A stretch of DNA of 61,360 bases from the NCBI RefSeq assembly GCF_003602005.1, contig NZ_QZWD01000021.1:1-61360 (forward strand), given 5' to 3'. Positions 26,936 through 35,216 of the stretch are shown in pieces. The stretch's first letter is position 1; every line of letters begins with the position of its first letter. The position numbers and the translations under genes were made by a program. This DNA is from Salinisphaera sp. Q1T1-3. Lineage in GTDB: Bacteria; Pseudomonadota; Gammaproteobacteria; Nevskiales; Salinisphaeraceae. The notes under the pieces were generated by a model. That model had not been told where the DNA came from. It did not search any database and saw nothing but the letters and a program-made list of their open reading frames with translations.

Positions 26936-28291
26936 TCAGGCCGCGGGTGCCGGCTCGCGGGCGGGACCACCCCGACCCGAGTACTGGGCCTTCGAGCCCG
27001 GTAGCGGACGCCGTGCGGTCTCCGGAATCAGCATGATCGGCACGAGCGCGACCGCGGCGGCGGCCATCAGATAGAAGGCCGGCACCATCTTGCTGCCGGT
27101 CTCGCCGATCAGCCACTGGATGAGATAAGGCGCGGTACCGCCGAACAGGGACGTGGAGATGTTGTAGGCGATCGCGAAGCCGCCATAGCGTACCCGGGTC
27201 GGAAAGATCGCCGGCAGCGTCGCCGGCATGGTTCCGGCCAGTGAAACCGTCAACAGCCCCAGGATCGCGAGCGCGACCACCACACCGGCGACTGTCGTCG
27301 TGCCCATCAGCCAGAACGCCGGATACGACAACAGAATGAACCCGATACAGGTCCCGATCAGCACCGGCTTGCGGCCGACCGTATCCGATAGCCCGCCGAA
27401 CAGGAAGATCACGCACATCATCACGATCATCGTGATGACAAGAAGACCGGTGGATTCGAGGGAACTCATGTTGAGAACTGACTCGAGATAGCTCGGCAGA
27501 TATGTCAGGACCGTGTAGTAGGCCACGTTGAGAATGATCACGAGTCCGATGCACAACAGCAGCTGCCGCATGTGACTGGTCACCACTTCGGCGAGCGAGC
27601 CGTCGGCCTCACCGGATTCCTTGACCTGCTCGAAGGCCGGACTGTCTTCCAGCTTCAAACGCAGGTACAGGCCGAACAGGCCGAGCGGCGCAGCGATCAG
27701 AAACGGAATACGCCAGCCCCAGTCGGCGAATGCCGCATCGCCCATCCCGAGCTGGGTGCCGAGCACCACGATCGCGCCCAGCGAATAGCCGGCGAGCGTG
27801 CCGAACTCGAGGAAGCTGGCCAGAAACCCGCGTCGATCGTCCGGCGAGTACTCGCAGATGAAGGTGGCCGCACCACCGTATTCACCGCCGGTCGAAAATC
27901 CCTGAACCAGACGCGCGGCGATCAGAAGAATGGGCGCCCAGAGACCGATGGTGGCGAAGCTCGGCAACAGACCGACCACGAAGGTGCCGGCCGACATCAT
28001 GATAATGGTGGTTGCCAGCACCTTGGAGCGGCCGATCTTGTCGCCGAGCGGACCGAAGAACAAGCCACCGAGCGGGCGCACGAGGAAGGCGACCGCGAAC
28101 ACCGCAAGCGCCGACAATAGCGACGCACTGTCGCTGTGTGAGGGGAAAAAGACCTTGCCGACCGTGCCGGCCATGTAGGCATACACGCTGAAATCGAACC
28201 ACTCCAGCGCATTGCCCATGCCGGCAGCGGTAACCGCTTTCTTAACGGCATCGGAATCGACAGTGAAACTGTCGTCGGTCGTCGTACTCAT
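26936..28291 (-). CDS. MHS-family MFS transporter, ProP-like osmoprotectant symporter
   Basis: This 451-residue, 12-helix carrier follows E. coli ProP closely along its length: AVTAAGMGNALEWFDFSVYAYMA near the start, FFGPLGDKIGRSKVLATTI (MFS signature between helices 2 and 3), GFSTGGEYGGAATFICEYSPD, and TLPAIFPTRVRYGGFAIAYN near 370. ProP imports betaine, proline or ectoine with protons under high salt. The C-terminal coiled coil that tunes osmotic response in E. coli ProP is missing here, as in many MHS relatives, so a dicarboxylate or other substrate stays possible. It stands alone and is divergent from osmC, another osmotically linked gene. Confidence 0.8.
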   Translation of the reverse strand: MSTTTDDSFTVDSDAVKKAVTAAGMGNALEWFDFSVYAYMAGTVGKVFFPSHSDSASLLSALAVFAVAFLVRPLGGLFFGPLGDKIGRSKVLATTIIMMSAGTFVVGLLPSFATIGLWAPILLIAARLVQGFSTGGEYGGAATFICEYSPDDRRGFLASFLEFGTLAGYSLGAIVVLGTQLGMGDAAFADWGWRIPFLIAAPLGLFGLYLRLKLEDSPAFEQVKESGEADGSLAEVVTSHMRQLLLCIGLVIILNVAYYTVLTYLPSYLESVLNMSSLESTGLLVITMIVMMCVIFLFGGLSDTVGRKPVLIGTCIGFILLSYPAFWLMGTTTVAGVVVALAILGLLTVSLAGTMPATLPAIFPTRVRYGGFAIAYNISTSLFGGTAPYLIQWLIGETGSKMVPAFYLMAAAAVALVPIMLIPETARRPLPGSKAQYSGRGGPAREPAPAA

Positions 28292-28389
28292 TGCCCTTCC
28301 CCCGGGGAGACCGGTAACGGATGTTGTTGCATGAACCTAGCACATTGTGTGCCGACACGATGCTTGTCAGCCCGTCTGCAGAGCCTTAT

Positions 28390-28407
28390 GTTGATTCGAT
28401 CATCAAC
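28390..28407. promoter_or_regulatory. inverted repeat upstream of osmC-like gene
   Basis: GTTGAT-N6-ATCAAC, 17 bases before the OsmC start. Its symmetry and position suggest a repressor or activator site. It does not match the OhrR or OxyR consensus known to me. Confidence 0.3.
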
Positions 28408-28424
28408 TCAATCGGGAGCGATCA

Positions 28425-28850
28425 ATGCCCGTACGCAAGGCGAATGCGCAGTGGCAGGGTGATCTGAAGTCCGGCAAGGGCGACATGAAGCTCGAGAGCG
28501 GGGCCTATCAGGGTCAGTTCTCTTTCAAGACGCGTTTCGAGGAAGGCACGGGCACCAACCCGGAAGAACTGATCGGCGCGGCCCATGCCGGCTGTTTCTC
28601 GATGCAGTTCTCGGCCATGCTGGCCGAGGAAGGCCATGCACCGGATTCGGTGAAGACCGAAGCCAAGGTGCATTTCTCCGTGGACGGCACACCCACGATC
28701 GAGAAGATCGAACTGATCACGCGTGGCGTGGTCCCGGGCATGGACGATGCCCAGTTCAAGGAAATCGCCGGCAAGGCCAAGGATGCCTGTCCGGTATCCC
28801 GTCTCTACAAGGGCGCCGACATCGTCCTGGACGCCGCACTCGAGGGCTGA
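28425..28850 (+). CDS. osmC: OsmC-family peroxiredoxin
   Basis: The 141-residue thiol peroxidase reduces organic hydroperoxides. The two redox cysteines are Cys57 in LIGAAHAGCFSM and Cys122 in KDACPVSRL, with the supporting Arg37 and Glu48. The LIGAAHAGCFSM context and full-length match place it in the OsmC rather than the Ohr subgroup. Expression in OsmC systems rises with osmotic and stationary stress. A terminator follows 21 bases later, so it is monocistronic. An OhrR-like regulator is found 8.8 kb away. Confidence 0.92.
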   Translation: MPVRKANAQWQGDLKSGKGDMKLESGAYQGQFSFKTRFEEGTGTNPEELIGAAHAGCFSMQFSAMLAEEGHAPDSVKTEAKVHFSVDGTPTIEKIELITRGVVPGMDDAQFKEIAGKAKDACPVSRLYKGADIVLDAALEG

Positions 28851-28871
28851 CCCGACGCCGCGTCACGAACC

Positions 28872-28901
28872 GACAGAGCCGGGGCATGCCTCGGCTCTGT
28901 C
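28872..28901 (+). terminator. terminator of the osmC-like gene
   Basis: GACAGAGCCG / CGGCTCTGTC, a 10-bp perfect outer stem with an internal GGGCATGCCT, followed by GTTTTC. The T-run is short. Confidence 0.75.
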
Positions 28902-29018
28902 GTTTTCAGCCCCGATTCGGGGGCTTTCGCCATCGATTGCAACGATTGCCATTGACTTTGCGATGATCGTCTCAAGGTTTAACGGCTCACAAACGCAAAA
29001 CGTTGCAAAGAGGCCAAC

Positions 29019-29501
29019 ATGCAAGCCCAGCGCGATAACGTCGTCAGCATCCATTACGTCCTGCGCGACAACGACGGCGAGGTCATCGACCAGTCGGCTG
29101 AAGGTCAGCCGCTTTCCTACCTGCACGGCCACGACAACATCGTGCCGGGTCTGGAAAAGGCCATCGAAGGCCACGATGAAGGCGCCGAGGTCCAGACGAC
29201 CGTCGAACCCGAGGAAGGCTACGGCCCCTATCGGGAAGAGCTCGTGCAGAAGGTCAACCGGGAAGCCTTCCAGGGCGTCGACGAGCTGGCGCCGGGCATG
29301 AGCTTCCGGGCCGAGTCCGATGCCGGGCCCATGATCGTGACCATCAAGGAAGTCGATGGCGACGAAGTCACGGTTGACGGCAACCACGTGCTCGCAGGCC
29401 AGACACTGAACTTCACGGTGAACATCGCCGGCGTGCGCGAAGCCAGCGCCACGGAACTCGAGCACGGCCACGTGCACGACGAGAACACCGACCACGGCTG
29501 A
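29019..29501 (+). CDS. slyD: SlyD-like FKBP-type peptidyl-prolyl isomerase
   Basis: The 160-residue protein starts MQAQRDNVVSIHYVLRDNDGEVIDQS. The split FKBP domain reads LSYLHGHDNIVPGLEKAIEGHDEG, then the IF (insert-in-flap) chaperone domain from PEEGYGPYREELVQKV to GNHVLAGQTLNFTVNI, the SlyD pattern. The C-terminal tail holds several His (EHGHVHDENTDHG) but is much shorter than the nickel-binding tail of E. coli SlyD. It helps folding of cytoplasmic proteins and may deliver metal. It is followed by a hairpin region and terminator. Confidence 0.9.
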   Translation: MQAQRDNVVSIHYVLRDNDGEVIDQSAEGQPLSYLHGHDNIVPGLEKAIEGHDEGAEVQTTVEPEEGYGPYREELVQKVNREAFQGVDELAPGMSFRAESDAGPMIVTIKEVDGDEVTVDGNHVLAGQTLNFTVNIAGVREASATELEHGHVHDENTDHG

Positions 29502-29519
29502 TTTCGGTCACCCTGCCGG

Positions 29520-29684
29520 GTGACACGACGCGCGCCGGGCGTGCGTCAGGCGATACAAGCTGTGGGCTAATGGCGGGCGCCAAGGCGCACCGTCGTGGCC
29601 TCTGTCGCGCCGGTAACCACGTGCCGGCGCGGCATCGCTACTGATGTCATCGCATCCGGGCCGCCCTGTCGGGGCGGCTTTTTT
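29520..29684 (+). ncRNA. candidate small RNA or structured 3' UTR after slyD-like gene
   Basis: An intergenic stretch without a credible frame contains CGCGCCGG...CCGGCGCG (8-bp perfect stem, 29607-29632) and a strong terminator at 29660-29684. A weak promoter-like pair, GCGTCA and GCTAAT with a 17-base spacer, lies near 29542-29571. It may equally be the processed 3' end of the slyD transcript. Confidence 0.25.
29660..29684 (+). terminator. Rho-independent terminator
   Basis: GCCGCCC / GGGCGGC, 7-bp perfect stem with 5-base loop and then six T. It ends the slyD-like transcript or a separate small RNA. It lies 40 bases before the convergent SEL1 gene stop. Confidence 0.92.
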
Positions 29685-29723
29685 GTGCCCGATCACCCCA
29701 TACGTCGCGAGGTGCCGACGTGT

Positions 29724-30965
29724 CTACTCGCCGACCAGAAGATAAGCCGCAAGCCAGCCTTTTCGGTTATCAGCGGTCTGCACACGTGCCCAGCCATTCT
29801 TCGTCTCTTCGACGGTCACGACATCGTTTCGGTGAACCTGGCCAACCACCTTGCCGGCACGGCTCGGCCGTGAACGCAGATTGACGGTGCCCGCCCCCAC
29901 GCGACGCTTGACCGACTTCGCGGCCGCGCCCTCATCCGAGCCGCCGGCGGTTGCCGTGGGCTGTTTCGAAACGGTCGCCGCGCCTGGCTTCTCGTTGTCC
30001 GCAGGCTCCGGTTTCGTTCCCGGCGACGTCTTATCCGCGGCGGCGGCCGAATCCGCGGCGGCAGCCGCAACCTTGGCCCCCGATCCGCTCTCCGTCGCTG
30101 AGCGCCTCACCGGGTCGTCATCGCGCGGCGAAGGCGCAGCCGCCTGCTTCGGGCGTGGCGCGGATTCCGTCGGCGCCCCACGCTCCGGCGATGTCGCCAT
30201 GCGACTGTCGTCATCGCCGCCGCCGGCCAACGGGGCGAGGCTGTCGGCGAGCAGGAAATTGGCCACCCAGCCGATCTCGTAGGTCTTCGGGAACAGGACC
30301 TGTGTCCAATCGGCCTCGCGGGCCAGCACCACGACAACGCTGTCACTGTCGGCCTGACGCACGATACGGGCGTTACGATCCGGCTGGTCGCGTACATTTA
30401 CGTCGTCGGCATTGACGTGTCGCTGCGGTAGATCCTCGACGATACGTGGCAGATTATCGATAGCCGCGCCGTTGCCCGCCGCAGCGGCGCGCGCGGTCCA
30501 GAAAGCCGCCTTGCCGGTATTCTGCGGGACCCCGTGCCCTTTCATGTAGAGCACCCCGAGATTGTTCTCCGAGGCTGCCTGCCCGTCCCCGGCGCCGCGC
30601 CGAAACCATTGCGCTGCCTTGACGAGATTCTTGTCCACGCCCTTGCCGGCCTCGTACATGATGCCGAGGTTGTGTTCGGCCCGACCGTAGTGTTGTGCCG
30701 CGGCTTTCTCGTACCAGCCCCGAGCGGTCGCATAATTCTGGGCGACGCCGATGCCACGGTCATACAGCACGCCCATATTGTACTGTGCCGCCGCATCGCC
30801 GCTTTCAGCACGCGGGCGCGTGTCCTCGAGCACCTTCGCGGCCTGTGCCGGCGCCATGGCGTCGGTCTCCGCGTCCGTCGACGATTGCTGTTGCTGTGCC
30901 AGCGCGCCGAGCGGCGTGCAGCAAACGACGGTGGCGAACAGCCAGACAACGGACCTGCGCGTCAT
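29724..30965 (-). CDS. secreted SEL1-repeat protein with two SH3-type domains
   Basis: The 413-residue protein starts MTRRSVVWLFATVVCCTPLG, a cleavable signal peptide ending near ALAQ. AAGGA lies five bases upstream of this ATG, favouring it over one six codons earlier. Three SEL1/TPR-like repeats follow (AAAQYNMGVLYDRGIGVAQN, RAEHNLGIMYEAGKGVDKN, ASENNLGVLYMKGHGVPQN). Next is a bacterial SH3-like domain (DDVNVRDQPDRNARIVRQ), a Pro/Ala/Asp-rich linker and a second SH3 domain at the end (GTVNLRSRPSRAGKVVGQV...GWLAAYLLV). SH3b domains usually bind peptidoglycan, so a periplasmic scaffold near the wall is likely. It stands alone and is convergent with slyD. Confidence 0.82.
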   Translation of the reverse strand: MTRRSVVWLFATVVCCTPLGALAQQQQSSTDAETDAMAPAQAAKVLEDTRPRAESGDAAAQYNMGVLYDRGIGVAQNYATARGWYEKAAAQHYGRAEHNLGIMYEAGKGVDKNLVKAAQWFRRGAGDGQAASENNLGVLYMKGHGVPQNTGKAAFWTARAAAAGNGAAIDNLPRIVEDLPQRHVNADDVNVRDQPDRNARIVRQADSDSVVVVLAREADWTQVLFPKTYEIGWVANFLLADSLAPLAGGGDDDSRMATSPERGAPTESAPRPKQAAAPSPRDDDPVRRSATESGSGAKVAAAAADSAAAADKTSPGTKPEPADNEKPGAATVSKQPTATAGGSDEGAAAKSVKRRVGAGTVNLRSRPSRAGKVVGQVHRNDVVTVEETKNGWARVQTADNRKGWLAAYLLVGE

Positions 30966-31223
30966 GTTGATCCTTGATGACAAAGCGGAATAGGCAGCAT
31001 CGCTACGTTAAACCCGACGCCGCTCGAACGCGAGCCCTGACCCGGCGGCATGACGGCATCGATCCTCCGGAGAGGCCAATAGTCCAGAGCCTGTTAACAC
31101 GTCCCGCGTGCGCCGCGCCGGCGATCTTTTTTTGAAAGACAAGGCATCGGGCGCATACGGCCGTCATTCTGGCGTCGCGAACGACAACGCCGGATTGCGC
31201 AAAAAATGACCGCCGTCCCGTCA

Positions 31224-31297
31224 GGTTGCGCCCCAAAACCGACCAGGCAAGGCGCATCGCGCCGGCCTTGGTCATGCCAAGATCAAACCGTGCAACC
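31224..31297 (+). repeat. short palindromic repeat, copy B
   Basis: GGTTGC...GCAACC closes a core matching 26637-26722 (AAACCG-CCAG-CAAGGCG, then GCGCCGGCCTTGGT). It lies 45 bases to the left of the second 183-bp repeat, whereas copy A lies to the right of the first. The outer stem differs from copy A, but base pairing is kept. Confidence 0.72.
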
Positions 31298-31342
31298 CCG
31301 CATGGCCGGTTTTCGGGCGGCAACGCGATCACGTGTGAAGTA

Positions 31343-31527
31343 TTATTAATCCGGCACCAAAACAGCTGACGACGTCAGCTGTTTTCAACGCCATCGAAAA
31401 ATAAAAGCCGGCACTTGTCCGTCTTTTTATTTTCAATGGCTTCACGGCCGTTGGCCGTGGCGCGCGTGCTTTCGCACACGCGCGTCATCAACCCGAAAAA
31501 TCATCTATTCTTATGCCGGGTTAATAA
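31343..31527 (+). repeat. 185-bp structured repeat with terminal inverted repeats, copy B
   Basis: TTATTAATCCGGCA at the left and TGCCGGGTTAATAA at the right are inverted with one mismatch in 14. The internal order of hairpins is the same as copy A. The second arm is here an almost perfect AT stem (GCCAT-GAAAA..TAAAAG with CTTTTTATTTTCAATGGC). The differences from copy A fall mostly in loops. There is no clear target duplication. It lies 78 bases upstream of the promoter of the outer-membrane channel gene. Confidence 0.9.
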
Positions 31528-31604
31528 AAGGCCTTAAGGTTGCACGGCCCCGCCGATACCGCCGAGGCAGTCCGGGCCGATCTCGGGCGCCAAATTATAT
31601 GCAA

Positions 31605-31633
31605 TTGACAACGACCGACCTGGCACATAGATT
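31605..31633 (+). promoter_or_regulatory. sigma-70 promoter of the outer-membrane channel gene
   Basis: Perfect -35 TTGACA (31605-31610), 17-base spacer and -10 TAGATT (31628-31633). The expected start site is about 48 bases before the ATG at 31688. Confidence 0.75.
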
Positions 31634-31687
31634 GGCGCTCGTTTAACTGCATTCGGCAGTCATTTCCCAGCCGGCTCGGCCCGCCTC

Positions 31688-33238
31688 ATGCGCAGCGTGT
31701 TTTCGACCCCCTATCGGCTCGCATCGACGACGGCGCTCGTCCTTGCCCTCAGTGCCTGCACCGTCGGACCGGATTATCACAAACCGGGCGCCCCCTCCGA
31801 CGATGCATATCGCATCGATGATCGGACCGCCGGTGACGAGGACGGCCAGTCGGCAACCCGCTCCGACGATCAGGCGGTACCGAAACAGGCTTTCGTCCGC
31901 GCCCAGCGTGTGCGCGCGGACTGGTACCGGGTCTTTGAATCCGACAAGCTCGATGCATTGATCGGGCGCGCCATCGCCGATAGCCCGACGCTGGCGGCCG
32001 GCCGGGCACGCATCAAGGCCGCGAACGAGGTGGTCAAGCAGAACAAGGCCGCGCTCTATCCCCAGATCAATGTCGGCGCCGGTTATGACCGTCGTCGTGT
32101 GACGGGTGCCCAGTTCGGCATCAACGATCCGACGTTCACCAACGTATTCAACTTCTACGATGCCCAGGCGACGGCCAGCTACGATCTCGACCTGTTCGGC
32201 AAGACGCGACGTCGTATCGAGGCCGCGGATGCGGCCATGGACGAGCAGCAGTATCGGGTCATCGATACGTACGTCACGCTGATCAACAACATCGTGGCCA
32301 CCGCCATCGCCGAGGCCGGCCTCAACGAGGCGATCCACACCACTGAACAACTCATCAAGAGCCAGTCTGACGCACTGGCCATCGTCAAGAAGCAGATCGG
32401 TTTCGGGGCCGCCATCGAAGCCGATGCGACCCAGATCCGTACGCAGCTGGCCCGCACCCGCGCATCGCTGGAGCCGCTCAAGAAACAGAAGACGCTGGCC
32501 ACGAACCGTCTGGCGGTACTGGTCGGCAGTGCGCCCGGCACGTTCACGGATCCGGATTTCCGGCTGTCGCAGCTGACCCTACCCCAAACGCTGCCCGCCA
32601 GCCTACCCGGCCAGCTGGTGCGTCAGCGCCCGGATATTCTGGCTGCCGAAGCCGCGGTCCACGCCGCCAGCGCGCGTATCGGCGTGGCAACGGCCAATCT
32701 GCTGCCCGATCTGACCATCAGCGGCTCCTACAGCCGCCAGGCGCTGACGCCGGCCGATCTCGGTGACCCAGCCAATGCGCTCTACACCCTGGGTGCCCGG
32801 CTCGCCGCCCCGGTCTTTGCCGGGGGCCGTCTGCGTGCCGAACGACGCCAGGCCCAGGATCTCTACGTTGCGGCACTGGCTGACTACCGGGCCACGGCCC
32901 TGGCTGCATTCGGCGACGTGGCCAATGCGCTGCGTTCGATCGAGGCGGATGCCCGGGCGGTCGATGCACAGCGCACAGCGCTTGATGCAGCACGGGATAA
33001 TTTGTCCATCGTGCAGACCCAGCTCGCCAATGGCGCCGCGGACTACGTGAACCTCTATACCGCACAGGCCCAGTATCAGAGTGCCGAACTGGATTTCACC
33101 GAGGCCCGGGTCACGCGTTATCGCGATACCGCGGATCTGTTTCGCGCACTCGGCGGCGGCTGGTCGCAGCAGTCGGCGGCATCACTGACCCAGGCCACCG
33201 GCGCGTCGACGCCGGCCGCGACGACGACAGGCAATTGA
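31688..33238 (+). CDS. OprM/NodT-family outer-membrane efflux lipoprotein
   Basis: The 516-residue product carries a lipoprotein signal (MRSVFSTPYRLASTTALVLA, then LSACTVGPDYHKP). The motif CTVGPDYHKP is diagnostic of RND-type outer-membrane factors. Two OEP repeats follow (about 85-275 and 300-490), including ASYDLDLFGKTRRRIEAA, the RQRPDILAAEAAVHAASARIGVA block and GGRLRAERRQAQ. It forms a trimeric TolC-like channel across the outer membrane and periplasm. No membrane-fusion protein or inner-membrane pump lies beside it, which is unusual for this family. It has its own promoter, with the 185-bp repeat just upstream. Confidence 0.92.
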   Translation: MRSVFSTPYRLASTTALVLALSACTVGPDYHKPGAPSDDAYRIDDRTAGDEDGQSATRSDDQAVPKQAFVRAQRVRADWYRVFESDKLDALIGRAIADSPTLAAGRARIKAANEVVKQNKAALYPQINVGAGYDRRRVTGAQFGINDPTFTNVFNFYDAQATASYDLDLFGKTRRRIEAADAAMDEQQYRVIDTYVTLINNIVATAIAEAGLNEAIHTTEQLIKSQSDALAIVKKQIGFGAAIEADATQIRTQLARTRASLEPLKKQKTLATNRLAVLVGSAPGTFTDPDFRLSQLTLPQTLPASLPGQLVRQRPDILAAEAAVHAASARIGVATANLLPDLTISGSYSRQALTPADLGDPANALYTLGARLAAPVFAGGRLRAERRQAQDLYVAALADYRATALAAFGDVANALRSIEADARAVDAQRTALDAARDNLSIVQTQLANGAADYVNLYTAQAQYQSAELDFTEARVTRYRDTADLFRALGGGWSQQSAASLTQATGASTPAATTTGN

Positions 33239-33773
33239 CCCGCCGCCGGTCGTGGTCGCCGCGGCGCGCGACGCTTGCCGGGCCACGGGGTCGTCGCAAC
33301 AGATCCGGTCGGCGCGGCGCCCGACCGCCATGCCCCATCAGAGTGCATCGCGACAGGCAGCGGCCAACCGCAGGGCCGATCACATCGGACTTTGGTGGCA
33401 AAACAACGCCGTCGACTGGACGACATGCGCCGTAGATTGCCATGATGCGCCTCGTTGTGGCGTCTGTTGCGCAGCCGGCACCGGATTCGAAACCGACGAC
33501 AAGGCGTGTGCTGAGTACGCGTGTTCCTTTCAATGAAAGGATTTCGGCATTTCGTTTCAACGGCTTCGATAACGCGTTCGGCGACATTCGGCACGACGAT
33601 TGCATCGGCGGCAGGGAGCCGGTCGGCGGGCGCCGGCCGGAGGAAGACGCCTTTTTGCGATGGGCTGGGAAACTTTTTGCGGTGTATGCCGGTCTAGATC
33701 CGGATTCACCACAGTGATCGACGTCGCCTGTGTATTGGAGACAGGGGGATGCGACGTTCATCGAGGGTTTTTG
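33239..33773. other. 535-bp leader region with no recognisable gene
   Basis: Between the efflux channel and the M23 peptidase. Several open frames on both strands lack ribosome sites and domain features. One inverted repeat, CCTTTCA-A-TGAAAGG (33527-33541), could be an operator. The 100 bases before the peptidase gene are comparatively rich in T and G and may form its leader. Confidence 0.4.
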
Positions 33774-35216
33774 ATGCAAGGTAATCGGATGTTGCGCGCG
33801 GGCGCGGCCAGTGCGCTGAGCCTGTCCTTATGTGTTTCGGTCGCCAGTGCCGCGCCACCAGCTGCGCAGCCGGGCGTCGGGCTCGGCTCCGCGCGCAGCA
33901 GCGCGATGACCGACAACGATCACGAAATGCGCATCGAACCCCTGCAGGACAACCAGATGCAGGCGGCCGCAGCCCTCGGCCTGACCACCACGCCGCAGAT
34001 TACGCCCTGGGAACAGATCACCATCCATCGCGGCGACACGCTCTCCGGGGCGCTGGCCCGCATCGGCCTCGGGTCCAGTACATGGCGCCCACTGCTTTCG
34101 CTGCAGGACACGCGGGCGCTACGCCACCTGCGCCCGGGCGATACCCTCAACATCCGCAAGACTCCGACGGGCCAGCTCGCCGAACTCCGATACAAACTGG
34201 ATTCCGTTCGCACCCTGACCGTGAACCGCGACGGCGATCGGCTGCAGGCCGCAATTGCCCACGTACCGACACAGACCCGTGAAATCACCGCGTCCGGCAC
34301 GGTACAGGGATCGCTGGCCCACTCGTTGGCCGACAAGGGCGTGCCGTCGCGCGTGGCCGACGATATGGCCCGTATCTATCGGTATCGACACGACCTGCGT
34401 CAGTTGCACAAGGGTGATCAGTTCTCAGTGATCTACCAGGCGACCTATGCCAACGGCGAAGAAGTCGGCATCGGCCCCGTGGTCGCGGCCAGCATCACCT
34501 CGGATCACAAGATCTATCGAGCGTTTCGTGCCAAGGGCGCGGACGGCAAGTACGCATATTTCGACGGCGCCGGTCACTCGTTCAAACCCGCCTTCACCCG
34601 CAAGCCGGTGGCCTACACACGCATCAGCAGTCCCTTCAACCTGCATCGGATGAACCCGGTCACCCATCACATCCGGCCACACAAGGGCGTGGACATGGCC
34701 GCACCGATCGGTGCGCCGATTCATGCAGCCGCCGATGGCGTGGTCAAGTATTCCGGCTGGATGCACGGCTATGGTCGTCTGGTCGAATTGAAGAATATGG
34801 ACGGCTACAGCACGCGCTATGCGCACATGCACCGCATCCAGAGCGGGTTGCACGTGGGCGAGCACGTTACCAAGGGCCAGGTGATCGGTTACGTCGGCGA
34901 ATCCGGCGAAGCGACGGGGCCACACCTGCACTTCGAGATCCGGCGTTACGGCGTGGCGCACAATCCGCTCACGATCAAATTGCCGAACGGCCGGAACCTG
35001 CCCAAGACGCGGCTGGCAGCGTACAAGCGACGCATTCAGCCCTTGATCGCACGGCTGTCCCCAGCGCCCACGACGCTGCTGGCCAAGACCGCGTCCACGC
35101 CGGCCAACGGCAGTGCCTGTCTTGGACGTAACGGATTCCGCAATACCTTGAGCGAGGGCAACGGCTCGGACAATGGCATTCTATGCCTCGTTCGCAGCCC
35201 TTCGGTCCGCGCCTGA
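33774..35216 (+). CDS. mepM: M23-family murein endopeptidase, MepM-like
   Basis: The 480-residue envelope protease cuts peptidoglycan cross-links. The start MQGNRMLRAG was chosen because GAGGG lies six bases upstream. The N-terminal membrane/signal segment is ASALSLSLCVSVASA. A LysM-like/OapA region (ITIHRGDTLSGALARIGL, LRPGDTLNIRK) and the Csd3-type second domain follow. The LytM zinc site is HKGVDMAAPIGAPIHAAADG (HxxxD) with the distal GPHLHFEI (HxH), both intact near 300 and 385. About 100 extra residues after the peptidase domain are low-complexity. Such enzymes allow wall growth. Confidence 0.9.
   Translation: MQGNRMLRAGAASALSLSLCVSVASAAPPAAQPGVGLGSARSSAMTDNDHEMRIEPLQDNQMQAAAALGLTTTPQITPWEQITIHRGDTLSGALARIGLGSSTWRPLLSLQDTRALRHLRPGDTLNIRKTPTGQLAELRYKLDSVRTLTVNRDGDRLQAAIAHVPTQTREITASGTVQGSLAHSLADKGVPSRVADDMARIYRYRHDLRQLHKGDQFSVIYQATYANGEEVGIGPVVAASITSDHKIYRAFRAKGADGKYAYFDGAGHSFKPAFTRKPVAYTRISSPFNLHRMNPVTHHIRPHKGVDMAAPIGAPIHAAADGVVKYSGWMHGYGRLVELKNMDGYSTRYAHMHRIQSGLHVGEHVTKGQVIGYVGESGEATGPHLHFEIRRYGVAHNPLTIKLPNGRNLPKTRLAAYKRRIQPLIARLSPAPTTLLAKTASTPANGSACLGRNGFRNTLSEGNGSDNGILCLVRSPSVRA

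Noticed and set aside
26604-27554. 316-codon minus-strand frame spanning the repeat and the ProP-like gene
   Set aside because: Different frame from the transporter. Its tail resembles another frame near 31250 only because both run through copies of the same DNA repeat.
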